From the NCBI GenBank assembly GCA_029937635.1, contig JAPYPM010000001.1, forward strand, positions 24,097 through 34,522: a DNA stretch of 10,426 nt, in the 5' to 3' direction. Source of the DNA: Nitrospinaceae bacterium (lineage in GTDB: Bacteria > Nitrospinota > Nitrospinia > Nitrospinales > VA-1). Position numbers and translations under genes: made by a program. This document shows, piece after piece, positions 1 to 7,035 of this stretch (its first letter is position 1; each line of letters begins with the position of its first letter). Under the pieces are notes generated by a model, which saw only the letters and a list, made by a program, of their open reading frames with translations, searched no databases and was not told the DNA's origin.

Positions 1-786
1 ATGGATAAGTCACTTTTAATTAAAATATTTGGTTTCCCCGCCATGCTAATTCATGGGGATACATTGGTGTTGGATCGGTGGAAGTGGCTAAAGGTGCGAT
101 TACCTATAACAAAGAATGGAGAGAAAGTAATAGATGTCGGGTGTGGCTCAGGGGCGTTTTCAATTGGCGCAGCTCGTCGTGGTTATGAAACTTTGGGTGT
201 GGATTGGAATGAACAAGGTCGAACGGTTGCTGAGGAAAGAGCAAAAATATGCAAAACACAATCAGCAAAATTTGAAGTATTGGACGTTCGAAATTTAGAC
301 ACAAGAGGTGATTTAGTTGGTAAATTTGATATCGCCATCTGCCTTGAAAACATTGAACATATTATTGATGACAGAAAGTTGTTTCAAGATATCTCCTCAT
401 GTTTGGAGCCGGGAGGGTACTTACTGCTTTCTACTCCTTACTTACATTATCGCCCATTGTCTTCTGAAGATAGCGGACCGTTTCCAAAGATTGAAGATGG
501 TGGTCACGTTAGGCGGGGTTACTCAAAAGCAATGCTTGAAGAGTTATGTAAACATTCAGGTCTGGTCCCAGAAGAAATATCATTCTGTAGTGGATACCTA
601 AGCCAAAAAATTACTACGGTTCTAAGAGTCTTGGCTAGAATACATCCATTGCTTGGGTGGGCTTTTATATTGCCACTTCGAGCGATTCCTCCAGTTTTTG
701 ACAAATTAGTGACTAACTTAGTCCGGTGCCCATATTATAGTATTTGCCTGAAAGCGTATAAGCCGCGTTTCCCTGAAAGCGTATAA
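1..786 (+). CDS. class I SAM-dependent methyltransferase (sugar methylation, probable)
   Basis: The 261-residue protein has a Rossmann-type methyltransferase core. Motif I is D45-V-G-C-G-S-G51, an acidic residue ends strand 2 (D68 in GVDW), and residues about 107-147 hold the FDIAICLENIEHI and LEPGGYLLLSTPY blocks typical of Methyltransf_11/25 (UbiG/UbiE-like) enzymes. It would use S-adenosylmethionine; the acceptor is unknown, but in this setting a sugar of the polysaccharide or its lipid-linked precursor is likely. Residues about 200-235 are hydrophobic and may sit on the membrane. The ATG is the first base of the window, so the ribosome site and any upstream in-frame extension cannot be judged. 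A 25-bp tandem duplication at the 3' end changes the last residues: the protein now ends PESV after F257, whereas without the second copy it would end NEY. The gap of about 145 bp before the next gene suggests it may close an upstream unit. Confidence 0.88.
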   Translation: MDKSLLIKIFGFPAMLIHGDTLVLDRWKWLKVRLPITKNGEKVIDVGCGSGAFSIGAARRGYETLGVDWNEQGRTVAEERAKICKTQSAKFEVLDVRNLDTRGDLVGKFDIAICLENIEHIIDDRKLFQDISSCLEPGGYLLLSTPYLHYRPLSSEDSGPFPKIEDGGHVRRGYSKAMLEELCKHSGLVPEEISFCSGYLSQKITTVLRVLARIHPLLGWAFILPLRAIPPVFDKLVTNLVRCPYYSICLKAYKPRFPESV

Positions 787-796
787 GCCGCGTTTC
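747..796 (+). repeat. perfect 25-bp tandem duplication across a stop codon
   Basis: Bases 747-771 and 772-796 are identical 25-mers lying head to tail (each begins CCTGAAAGCG and ends CGCGTTTC). Because 25 is not a multiple of three, the second copy is read in a shifted frame and supplies the TAA at 784-786. If one copy is removed, the reading frame continues from F257 through AAT GAA TAT to TAA at 806-808. This looks like a recent duplication by replication slippage, since the copies have not diverged. Confidence 0.95.
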
Positions 797-812
797 AATG
801 AATATTAATAAA

Positions 813-838
813 TATAGTATAATGTTAATAATACTATA
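813..838 (+). promoter_or_regulatory. inverted repeat with TATAAT hexamer, possible promoter/operator
   Basis: TATAGTAT (813-820) and ATACTATA (831-838) form a perfect 8-bp inverted repeat with a 10-base spacer. A consensus TATAAT (818-823) overlaps the left arm. The -35 match is poor: about 3 of 6 positions at 18-bp spacing. There is no T-run after the hairpin, so it is not a good terminator. The position, in the only large gap upstream of the packed gene run, fits a promoter or operator for the genes starting at 933. AT-rich DNA produces such motifs by chance, so this is tentative. Confidence 0.35.
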
Positions 839-932
839 GCTATCAGTTACTTAGAGTTTCATTCTTGGAAAATTTCCTTCTAATATTAATTGTAAAACAT
901 TGGAATAAACTTTGAACGTCTCATCAAAAGTT

Positions 933-2111
933 ATGAAAAAAATTGCGGTTGTTACAAGTCATCCCATACAGTATCAAGCGCCTTTGTTCAGAGCTATTTC
1001 ACAGCAGTCCGACATAGATTTAACGGTATATTTTGGTTGTGATTATGGTAGTAACGCTACGAAAGTTCACCCCGGATTTGGCAAGGCGTTTGCCTGGGAT
1101 ATTCCCTTACTCGATGGCTATAAACATGTTTTTCTTAAAAATAGTAAAGCTGATGTTGGGGTTGAAGATTGGAGGCTTGATGGACCAGAGTTAAAATCCT
1201 ATTTTGAGTCTTATCAGTATGACGCGGTAATTGTGTTCGGATGGAATAAGGTGCTTTTCTGGCAAGCAATCTGGTGGGCAAAAAAATATAATATATCTCT
1301 AATACTGAGAGCTGAATCCAATTTAAAACATACGCAGTCATGGCTTACAAAGTGGATTAAAAAAGTTTCATTTCCAATATTGTTCAAACAGTTCGAAGCT
1401 TTTCTGTCTATAGGCAGTCATAATTCCGAACTCTACCGTCACTACGGAGTTCAAAAAAAAGCAATACATGATGCGCCATACTGTGTTGACAATGATTTTT
1501 TTGCTGAGGGTGCTACGAAGTCTGCTATTAAAGCAGGGCAATTGAGAGTGAGTTTGGGTATTCCCGAAAGTGATACAGTTTTTCTGTTTATGGCAAAGTT
1601 TGTCGACCGCAAACGCCCGCTCGATTTGATCGCTGCTGCGGTGAAGAATAAAGAATGTCGTAATTTTCATGTAATTTTAGTTGGTGGTGGAGAGTTAATG
1701 GAAGCGTGTCAAAGTGCAATTACCGCTAACCAGTTAGATAATGTCCATTTGGTAGGTTTCATTAATCAGACTGAACTTCCGACGTACTATGCCGCGGCCG
1801 ATGTTTTCGTGCTTCCTTCTCATTATGAAACCTGGGGGTTGGTTTTAAATGAAGCCATGGCCTGTGGATTGCCTGGTATCGTTTCAGATACTTGTGGAGC
1901 AACGCAAGATATGATTATTGAAGGGAAAACAGGTTATTCATATCCTATGGGGGATGTCCAACAACTGGCAATACTTATGATGCTCATGGCTGACAGTTCG
2001 GATAATTGCCGACAGATGGGGCTACGTGCAGCAGGTCATGTTCAGAATTTCTCAGTACCATTTGTAGTATCTGCGTTGAAAAATATACTGCAAGACATCA
2101 GTAAGAAATGA
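933..2111 (+). CDS. glycosyltransferase family 4 (GT-B fold)
   Basis: With the ATG at 933 the protein has 392 residues, the usual size for GT4 enzymes. The N-terminal domain opens KKIAVVTSHPIQYQAPLF and carries a FGKAFAWDIPLLDGY block, a pattern I associate with one GT4 subgroup of polysaccharide clusters. The C-terminal Glycos_transf_1 domain begins near residue 212 and includes FMAKFVDRKRPLDL (R226-K227, donor phosphate region), the VGGGELMEAC strand and the E-x7-E pair E299/E307 in ETWGLVLNE. It would transfer a sugar from a nucleotide donor to the lipid-linked repeat unit in the cytoplasm. An in-frame TTG at 912 would add seven residues (reading NVSSKV after the initiator). I prefer ATG 933 because family N-termini start at this point, though neither start has a clear Shine-Dalgarno sequence. 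Its stop overlaps the next gene by ATGA. Confidence 0.87.
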   Translation: MKKIAVVTSHPIQYQAPLFRAISQQSDIDLTVYFGCDYGSNATKVHPGFGKAFAWDIPLLDGYKHVFLKNSKADVGVEDWRLDGPELKSYFESYQYDAVIVFGWNKVLFWQAIWWAKKYNISLILRAESNLKHTQSWLTKWIKKVSFPILFKQFEAFLSIGSHNSELYRHYGVQKKAIHDAPYCVDNDFFAEGATKSAIKAGQLRVSLGIPESDTVFLFMAKFVDRKRPLDLIAAAVKNKECRNFHVILVGGGELMEACQSAITANQLDNVHLVGFINQTELPTYYAAADVFVLPSHYETWGLVLNEAMACGLPGIVSDTCGATQDMIIEGKTGYSYPMGDVQQLAILMMLMADSSDNCRQMGLRAAGHVQNFSVPFVVSALKNILQDISKK

Positions 2112-3142
2112 GTTCAGCGACCCCTTTCGTATTGCTTGTTGGCTCACCGGTGCAGACTTCAATCGAGCAAATGTACTACCGTGCATTTCAGGCAAACGGA
2201 TATCGTAATATTGATCTTTTGGATGTCGAAGCAAATCTGGGACCCTGGTTGCGAAATAGGTTGATGAACAGATTTATTCCTGGATTAGGAAACAACAGAG
2301 CTAGCCAAGAGTTAGTGACCCATCTTCGTAGCAGTAATGATAAATACACTTACATTATTCTTTTTAAAGGTATGCAGTTTACTCGACAAGTACTTGATGA
2401 CTGTAGAAGACTTGCACCCTCAGCTCTCTGGCTAAACATAAACCCTGATGATCCATACAATAAGGTATCAAGGGCTGCCACAAATCGGAATGTTGTTGAA
2501 TCGCTTTCTTTTTTCGATGCCTATTTCATCTGGTCTCTTTCCATTGCAGAGAAGCTGCGAGAAGGTGGTTGTAATAAAGTCATCTATCTGCCATTTGGAT
2601 ACGATGAGGTGTTCCATGTGCCGAACAAAATATCGATTCAAAACTATTCAACGGGTCTCGCATTTATTGGGTCATGGGATAAGGAAAGGGAATACTTGTT
2701 GACCCAGCTGGCAGGTATTAATGTCGATGTTAACATTTATGGAAACGGCTGGGGTCGTGCGGCTCGTTCATTTCCATTTAGAAGTAGTATATCTCCTGGT
2801 TCGGTATTCGGGCAGGATATGGCGGCCATTATGGCTTCTTCAGCCGTTTGCCTGAATCCTTTGCGTGCTCAAAACAAAGGCGCTCACAATATGCGAACTT
2901 TTGAGACTCCTGCTATGGGCGGACTGATGTTGACTAGTAGGACTGAAGTGCAGCAAGGATTTTTCCCAGAGAATGAAGCATGTTATATGTACGGCGATAT
3001 TGAAGAGCTAAAGAAAAAAATTGAATACATAATCAGAAACAAACAAGAAGCTAAGCAGGTTCGCGCACGAGGAATGGAGCTTGTTGCTGAGCATCGTTAT
3101 ACTAACCGAGTACGGTATCTACTAAAAGAAATGGCACGATAG
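2108..3142 (+). CDS. CgeB-like glycosyltransferase (Glyco_trans_1_2 domain)
   Basis: This is a 344-residue soluble protein. Residues from about 186 (LAFIGSWDKEREYLL) and the C-terminal block at about 249-278 (LNPLRAQNKGAHNMRTFE, then PAMGGLMLTS) match the pattern of the CgeB/spore-maturation-like glycosyltransferases with a Glyco_trans_1_2 domain. In these the N-M-R-x-F-E segment replaces the usual GT4 E-x7-E region. The N-terminal half (VLLVGSPVQTSIEQMYYRAF; LWLNINPDDPYN) fits the first Rossmann domain of a GT-B fold. The donor and acceptor are unknown; a role in building the repeat unit is inferred from context. The start overlaps the preceding stop by 4 bp (ATGA), so translation is probably coupled. 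The stop is 4 bp before the polymerase start. Confidence 0.82.
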   Translation: MSSATPFVLLVGSPVQTSIEQMYYRAFQANGYRNIDLLDVEANLGPWLRNRLMNRFIPGLGNNRASQELVTHLRSSNDKYTYIILFKGMQFTRQVLDDCRRLAPSALWLNINPDDPYNKVSRAATNRNVVESLSFFDAYFIWSLSIAEKLREGGCNKVIYLPFGYDEVFHVPNKISIQNYSTGLAFIGSWDKEREYLLTQLAGINVDVNIYGNGWGRAARSFPFRSSISPGSVFGQDMAAIMASSAVCLNPLRAQNKGAHNMRTFETPAMGGLMLTSRTEVQQGFFPENEACYMYGDIEELKKKIEYIIRNKQEAKQVRARGMELVAEHRYTNRVRYLLKEMAR

Positions 3143-3146
3143 ATTT

Positions 3147-4535
3147 ATGAGGAACCTATATCTTTACAGTGTAATACCGATAGCGTTTATTGCTTTGTCG
3201 TGTATCGCGTTTATTGGGTTGGGATCAATTAATCAAGCACAATTAGGTTTTGCTCTGCTGATAATTTTATTGGGTATATTGCCGGTGTTAATTATGTTTA
3301 TTGATGAAAGGGAATCTGCCCTGATACCACTCATGCCACTAACTGGATTATTCTATGCAATTTCTTTTGGCTTACCAATGCTTTCCACTCAAGTATCTTA
3401 TAAAGAAGTCAATTCAGAGGTAATAACAGAAGCGCTTGGGCTCACTGTTCTTGGTCTTCTATTCCTTTATATAGGCTTTTATGCATTTCGTCGGTTTTAC
3501 TCAAAGCCCAGCTCTATGCAATTTCTTAATAATGTCTCAACCAGGAGGCAAATATGGATAGCCTGGATTATGTATGGTATTTATCTGATTTTTACTATGT
3601 TTCCTGTCCTACAATCTATACCTTCAGTGGGTCAGTTTTATACTTTGCTTGATTATATTTCTCTAGGCCTGTTATTCGCCCTAGCACTAGATAATAAGAT
3701 ACGCAAAATGCACTTTCGTTTCTTTGTTTTGGTCTTAATATTTACCGTATTCCTTAAAATACTCAGCGGATCATTGGCACCAGCATTTTTTTTAATGGTA
3801 TTTCTTGGTGTCATTTACTGGATCAAAAAAAAGACCGTTCCGTGGGTTTTAATTCTTGTCGGAATTATTCTTGTTGTAGGCCTCAATCCGGTAAAGCACG
3901 GTTACCGTGCGATTGCATGGGAAAGCCAAAATTTTTCGACACTATCATATTCTGAAAAAGCCACTCTATTCTATGAAGCTGGACAAGTTTTTTACGAAAG
4001 AGATCTCTATTCTGCTTTATCAGAGGATAGCACCACTATCAATCGAGTTTCTCATATTTCCACATTTGCTAAAGTGGTTAGCATGTCGCCCGAGTCAGTT
4101 CCTTACTGGCTTGGTGGGTCCTATCGCACGCTCTTAACAAGTTTTATCCCTCGCGCGTTATGGCCTGATAAGCCACAGTCTGAAATTGGGCAAGAATTTG
4201 GTCATCGATATTCATTATTACATCCTAAGGATACTCTTACATCGTATAATCTTCCCTGGTTAACAGAGTTTTATGCCAATTTTGGTGTCACAGGGGTATT
4301 TGTAGGAATGTTTGCTGTTGGGCTGATTTTTCGATTTTTAGTTACTAAAATGAGCGCACCAATTAGTCAAAATGTTAGACTTCTTCTAGGTTTAACTATT
4401 ACATTTCATTTGTTTTACGCAGAATCAAATTTTGCTTTGATGGTTGGAGGTTTGTTGCCGAAATATATTGCCTGCTTGGGATTGCTATGGATAGTGACAG
4501 CTAAATATATTTGGAAAAGAAAGTTTGATCATTAA
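3147..4535 (+). CDS. wzy: O-antigen/polysaccharide polymerase, Wzy-like membrane protein
   Basis: This 462-residue, strongly hydrophobic protein has about 11-12 predicted membrane segments. Roughly nine come before residue 250 (for example around 8-28, 33-52, 58-79, 95-116, 134-155, 190-226 and 229-247). Then comes a hydrophilic loop of about 120 residues (250-370), and further segments from 375 to 452. The large late loop is the classic layout of Wzy polymerases and O-antigen ligases. It contains SFIPRALWPDKP (near residues 331-342), a motif I associate with oligosaccharide repeat-unit polymerases. The enzyme would join lipid-linked repeat units on the periplasmic side of the inner membrane. 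Polymerase is favoured over ligase because it sits amid glycosyltransferases. Two 8-base homopolymers (T8 at 3786-3793, A8 at 3825-3832) lie in the coding sequence. The stop overlaps the following fragment by 11 bp. Confidence 0.78.
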   Translation: MRNLYLYSVIPIAFIALSCIAFIGLGSINQAQLGFALLIILLGILPVLIMFIDERESALIPLMPLTGLFYAISFGLPMLSTQVSYKEVNSEVITEALGLTVLGLLFLYIGFYAFRRFYSKPSSMQFLNNVSTRRQIWIAWIMYGIYLIFTMFPVLQSIPSVGQFYTLLDYISLGLLFALALDNKIRKMHFRFFVLVLIFTVFLKILSGSLAPAFFLMVFLGVIYWIKKKTVPWVLILVGIILVVGLNPVKHGYRAIAWESQNFSTLSYSEKATLFYEAGQVFYERDLYSALSEDSTTINRVSHISTFAKVVSMSPESVPYWLGGSYRTLLTSFIPRALWPDKPQSEIGQEFGHRYSLLHPKDTLTSYNLPWLTEFYANFGVTGVFVGMFAVGLIFRFLVTKMSAPISQNVRLLLGLTITFHLFYAESNFALMVGGLLPKYIACLGLLWIVTAKYIWKRKFDH

Positions 4536-4872
4536 AGTTTTACATGTAATTCGATCAATAGAGCCTACCACTGGAGGGCCTTCTTTTGCGGTAAAGCAGA
4601 TGGCTAGATCATTGGCTGTTGATGGGGTTAGCGTAGATATAGCAACGACAATTTATTCTAACAAAGCTACCGAAGGGGTGTCCTCAATGGTTCCGACTGT
4701 TGAGAGTGGTATTCGATGCTTTTGTTTTCCAAGGTTGATGGATGATATATGGAGTTTTTCACGGAAACTATGGGAGTGGTTGAAAGATAATATTAGCAAC
4801 TATGATATGTTGCATATTTCGGGTGTTTTTACCTTTCCTGTGATGGTTACAGCTCAAGAGGAAAAAAAATGA
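4525..4872 (+). pseudogene. truncated GT4 glycosyltransferase (N-terminal fragment only)
   Basis: The reading frame has 115 codons from a TTG at 4525; there is no in-frame ATG at the expected N-terminus. It reads IKVLHVIRSIEPTTGGPSFA and later DMLHISGVFTFPVMVTA. These match the N-terminal acceptor domain of GT4 enzymes, with the GGP glycine loop and the D-x-x-H-x-x-G-x-F strand. A complete family member has about 370-400 residues. Here the N-terminal domain is cut off soon after the HISGVF strand, and the whole donor-binding C-terminal domain is absent. No continuation is found, because the next gene starts at once with its own N-terminus. The protein cannot be a normal glycosyltransferase. 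The frame is open, and its TGA overlaps the next ATG (ATGA), so it may still be translated and couple the downstream gene. The last codons also form the downstream gene's ribosome binding site. Confidence 0.75.
4856..4862 (+). promoter_or_regulatory. Shine-Dalgarno site AAGAGGA for the GT4 at 4869
   Basis: AAGAGGA ends 6 bases before the ATG at 4869 and is followed by an A-run (4862-4869) leading into the start codon. It is one of the two best ribosome binding sites in the window. It fixes the start of the downstream GT4 and lies within the last codons of the truncated GT4 fragment. Confidence 0.7.
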
Positions 4873-6026
4873 AAGTTGTCCATGTAGTTCCTACCTTCTA
4901 CCCTGCTACTTATTGGGGTGGTCCGATTTATTCGGTTTATGGACTATGCAATGCTCTTGTTAAAATTCCAGGCGTGTCACTTAAAGTGTTGACGACGGAT
5001 GCAGCTAGTCACAGCCGTAGTGATTCGGTGCATGTGTCGGGTTTCCCCATGCATTATCCTGAAGGATATGAGGTTTATTTTTGTCATCGTTTGTGGGGGG
5101 CAAGTTTTTCACCCAGCATGTTACTGAAATTGTGGCCAATGATTCGATGGGCAGATGTTGTTCATCTAACTGCAATGTATTCACCGCCGACGATTCCAAC
5201 TTTGTTGATTTGTCGTTTGTTAGGCAAACCTGTGGTGTGGTCACCGCGAGGTGCTTTGCAGCGCTGGGATGGTTCTACGAAGCCATTGGTTAAGGGGGTT
5301 TGGGAAAGAATATGTAATACGTTGATCAAGCCAGGAAGGTGCTTTTTTCATGTCACTTCTGAGGTGGAGGCTACAGCTAGTGTAGAGCGCATGCCTAAGG
5401 CTATTGCTAAATTAATTCCTAATGGGGTGGATGTTCCAGAAGGATTACCTGATAAAACATGGCTGCCTGATGGGAAGTTACGGTTACTTTATATTGGGAG
5501 GATTCATCCAAAAAAGGGGATCGAGAATCTTCTACAGGCGATTAAGATATTGGATGATGAATCCACTACTTTAGCTATCTATGGTAGTGGCGACGATGTC
5601 TATACTCACAGCCTTCATCAATTAGTATGTAAACTTGGATTGGAACAAAGCGTTAAATTTTATGGGCATGTTGTTGGTAAAGAAAAAATGAAAGCATTTA
5701 TGCAGGCAGATTTATGCGTGGTTCCATCTTTTACTGAAAACTTTGGCATGGTGATAGCCGAGGCGCTTGTCCATGGTGTGCCTGTAATAGCAAGTAAAGG
5801 GACGCCATGGCAAGAGATTGAAAGTCGTGGCTGTGGTCTTTGGATTGAAAATACTCCGGGAACTATAGCTGAAGCTATATGTAATCTTGACCGAGACTTG
5901 CTCTCAGTTATGGGTTTTCAAGGCCGGTCATGGATAAAAAACGAATTTACTTGGCCAGTGATTGGTCGTCAACTTTATAATTTGTATGAGTCGATAATAA
6001 AAGAGGATCATAATGTTTTTAAATGA
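4869..6026 (+). CDS. glycosyltransferase family 4 (GT-B fold)
   Basis: This is a complete GT4 of 385 residues. The N-terminal domain begins KVVHVVPTFYPATYWGGPIY, with the glycine loop at about residues 16-19, and includes the VVHLTAMYSPPTIPTLL strand and VVWSPRGAL. The C-terminal Glycos_transf_1 domain holds LLYIGRIHPKKGIENLL (R211, K215/K216), LAIYGSGDD, VKFYGHV and the E-x7-E pair E290/E298 in ENFGMVIAE, then GVPVIASKGTPW. It would add one sugar of the repeat unit from a nucleotide donor in the cytoplasm. The start is supported by the AAGAGGA site just upstream and by the ATGA overlap with the truncated fragment. Its own 3' end contains another strong ribosome site, for the next small frame, which it overlaps by 14 bp. 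Confidence 0.9.
   Translation: MKVVHVVPTFYPATYWGGPIYSVYGLCNALVKIPGVSLKVLTTDAASHSRSDSVHVSGFPMHYPEGYEVYFCHRLWGASFSPSMLLKLWPMIRWADVVHLTAMYSPPTIPTLLICRLLGKPVVWSPRGALQRWDGSTKPLVKGVWERICNTLIKPGRCFFHVTSEVEATASVERMPKAIAKLIPNGVDVPEGLPDKTWLPDGKLRLLYIGRIHPKKGIENLLQAIKILDDESTTLAIYGSGDDVYTHSLHQLVCKLGLEQSVKFYGHVVGKEKMKAFMQADLCVVPSFTENFGMVIAEALVHGVPVIASKGTPWQEIESRGCGLWIENTPGTIAEAICNLDRDLLSVMGFQGRSWIKNEFTWPVIGRQLYNLYESIIKEDHNVFK
6001..6007 (+). promoter_or_regulatory. Shine-Dalgarno site AAGAGGA for the truncated methyltransferase frame
   Basis: AAGAGGA ends 5 bases before the ATG at 6013, inside the last codons of the GT4. It is as strong as the site used by the GT4 at 4869. Its survival suggests that the small decayed frame downstream is still translated. 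Confidence 0.65.
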
Positions 6027-6204
6027 TATTTCTGGATGTACGTGGGAAAGTGAAGACCTTATTTGTGCATATAATTATTTATTACCAAAAAATGATGAGA
6101 TGTTGGATGGTCTCACTTGTGAAAAGCAACTGTTTGAACTTGGTTGTAGTAATGGTTCAGTAGCTAACCATTTAGTAGTAAATAATTGGAATAACCGAGT
6201 ATGA
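6013..6204 (+). pseudogene. truncated SAM methyltransferase (N-terminal 63 codons)
   Basis: The 63-codon frame includes CTWESEDLICAYNYLLPKND and, near residues 40-50, QLFELGCSNGSVANHL. That is the N-terminus and SAM-binding motif I (E/D-x-G-C-x-N-G) of a class I methyltransferase of a type common in polysaccharide clusters. Complete enzymes have about 220-260 residues. Here the frame stops before the strand that carries the acidic SAM-ribose-binding residue, so no catalytic domain remains. The assignment rests on a short segment but a characteristic one. The frame has a strong AAGAGGA site, overlaps the GT4 upstream by 14 bp and ends in an ATGA overlap with the GT2 downstream. It may therefore be retained as a translated leader. 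It is not a piece of the methyltransferase at 1-786, whose N-terminus is different. A genuine small protein cannot be excluded. Confidence 0.7.
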
Positions 6205-6989
6205 AAATGTTAAGTAAAATCACACCTGTAATACTAACTTATAACGAGGTTCCAAATATTTGTAGAACATTGGATATGCTTAATTGGGCTACTGATATCG
6301 TCGTAGTGGATAGTTTTAGTACAGACGGTACAGTGAAACTGATTAAGAAGTATCCTCAGGTAAGGTTGTTCCAAAGAGTGTTCGATACTCATGCAAATCA
6401 ATGGAACTTCGCGATTAATGAAACTGGGGTTAAAACAGAATGGGTACTTGCGTTGGATGCGGGTTATGTACTGACTGGGGACTTTGTAAAAGAGTTAGGT
6501 GGTATGGAACTAAATTCAGGGACTGAAGCATATAAGGCTGATTTTCGTTATTGTATTTTGGGTGAAACATTGTCTGGAACCTTGTACCCACCAGTAACTG
6601 TTCTATACAAGAGAGAAAAGGCCAATTACATTCAAGATGGTCACACTCAAAGGGTAGAAATCGATGGCAATATCGGGTTTTTTCAGGCAATGATACTACA
6701 CGATGACAGAAGGCCTTTGTCCGGTTGGTTACAAGCGCAGGATAAGTATCTGCGCCTTGAGGCGGTGTGGTTGAGTAATAACAAATGGAGTGAGTTAGGG
6801 GCGGCTGATAAGCTTAGGAAGCTTATTTTCGTCGCACCGGTTGTGACTTTTTTTTATTGCTTGCTTGTTAAGAGGGGTTTGTTTGATGGAGGGGCTGGCT
6901 TGTACTATGCAATTCAACGAACTGTCGCAGAAGCAATATTATCCCTTTACTTACTTGAGCTTCGCGCTATAAAAAAGAAAGAAGATTAG
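6201..6989 (+). CDS. glycosyltransferase family 2, WaaE/KdtX-like, with altered DXD
   Basis: This 262-residue GT-A protein begins LSKITPVILTYNEVPNICRT, followed by WATDIVVVDSFSTDGT, the nucleotide-binding half of GT2 enzymes. The later blocks HTQRVEIDGNIGFFQA and ILHDDRRPLSGWLQAQDKY fit the WaaE/KdtX/LgtF-like branch found in LPS and O-antigen loci. A hydrophobic stretch at about 210-226 (LIFVAPVVTFFYCLLV) may contact the membrane. The metal-binding DXD site reads D86-A87-G88-Y89; to my knowledge this branch normally has DADY, so the second aspartate is missing and activity may be reduced or lost. The ATG overlaps the TGA of the truncated methyltransferase frame (ATGA), and only a weak Shine-Dalgarno (TGGAA) is present, so coupling with that frame is likely. 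A second ATG at 6207 is an alternative start. A 46-bp gap follows. Confidence 0.85.
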   Translation: MKMLSKITPVILTYNEVPNICRTLDMLNWATDIVVVDSFSTDGTVKLIKKYPQVRLFQRVFDTHANQWNFAINETGVKTEWVLALDAGYVLTGDFVKELGGMELNSGTEAYKADFRYCILGETLSGTLYPPVTVLYKREKANYIQDGHTQRVEIDGNIGFFQAMILHDDRRPLSGWLQAQDKYLRLEAVWLSNNKWSELGAADKLRKLIFVAPVVTFFYCLLVKRGLFDGGAGLYYAIQRTVAEAILSLYLLELRAIKKKED

Positions 6990-7035
6990 TTATCGCATTT
7001 TAGTTGAATATTTTAAATTTATTAATGAGTCAATT

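Noticed and set aside
912..932. TTG at 912 as the start of the first GT4.
   Set aside because: It adds seven residues before the conserved KKIAVVTSHPIQY start and has no good Shine-Dalgarno. The ATG at 933 fits the family better, though this is not certain.
3786..3832. T8 and A8 homopolymers within the polymerase gene (3786-3793, 3825-3832), and a T8 in the GT2 (6848-6855), as phase-variation tracts.
   Set aside because: Eight-base A/T runs are common in AT-rich coding DNA, and the frames are intact. There is no evidence of length variation.
5005..5293. Open frames on the minus strand and in a shifted plus frame over the GT4 at 4869.
   Set aside because: They show no family motifs and lie entirely inside a gene with clear GT4 motifs. 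Similar shadow frames elsewhere in the window were discarded for the same reason.
4525..6026. The GT4 fragment and the following full GT4 as a partial gene duplication.
   Set aside because: Their N-termini share only fold-level motifs (VxHVx, GGP) and differ elsewhere. They look like different GT4 lineages rather than copies.
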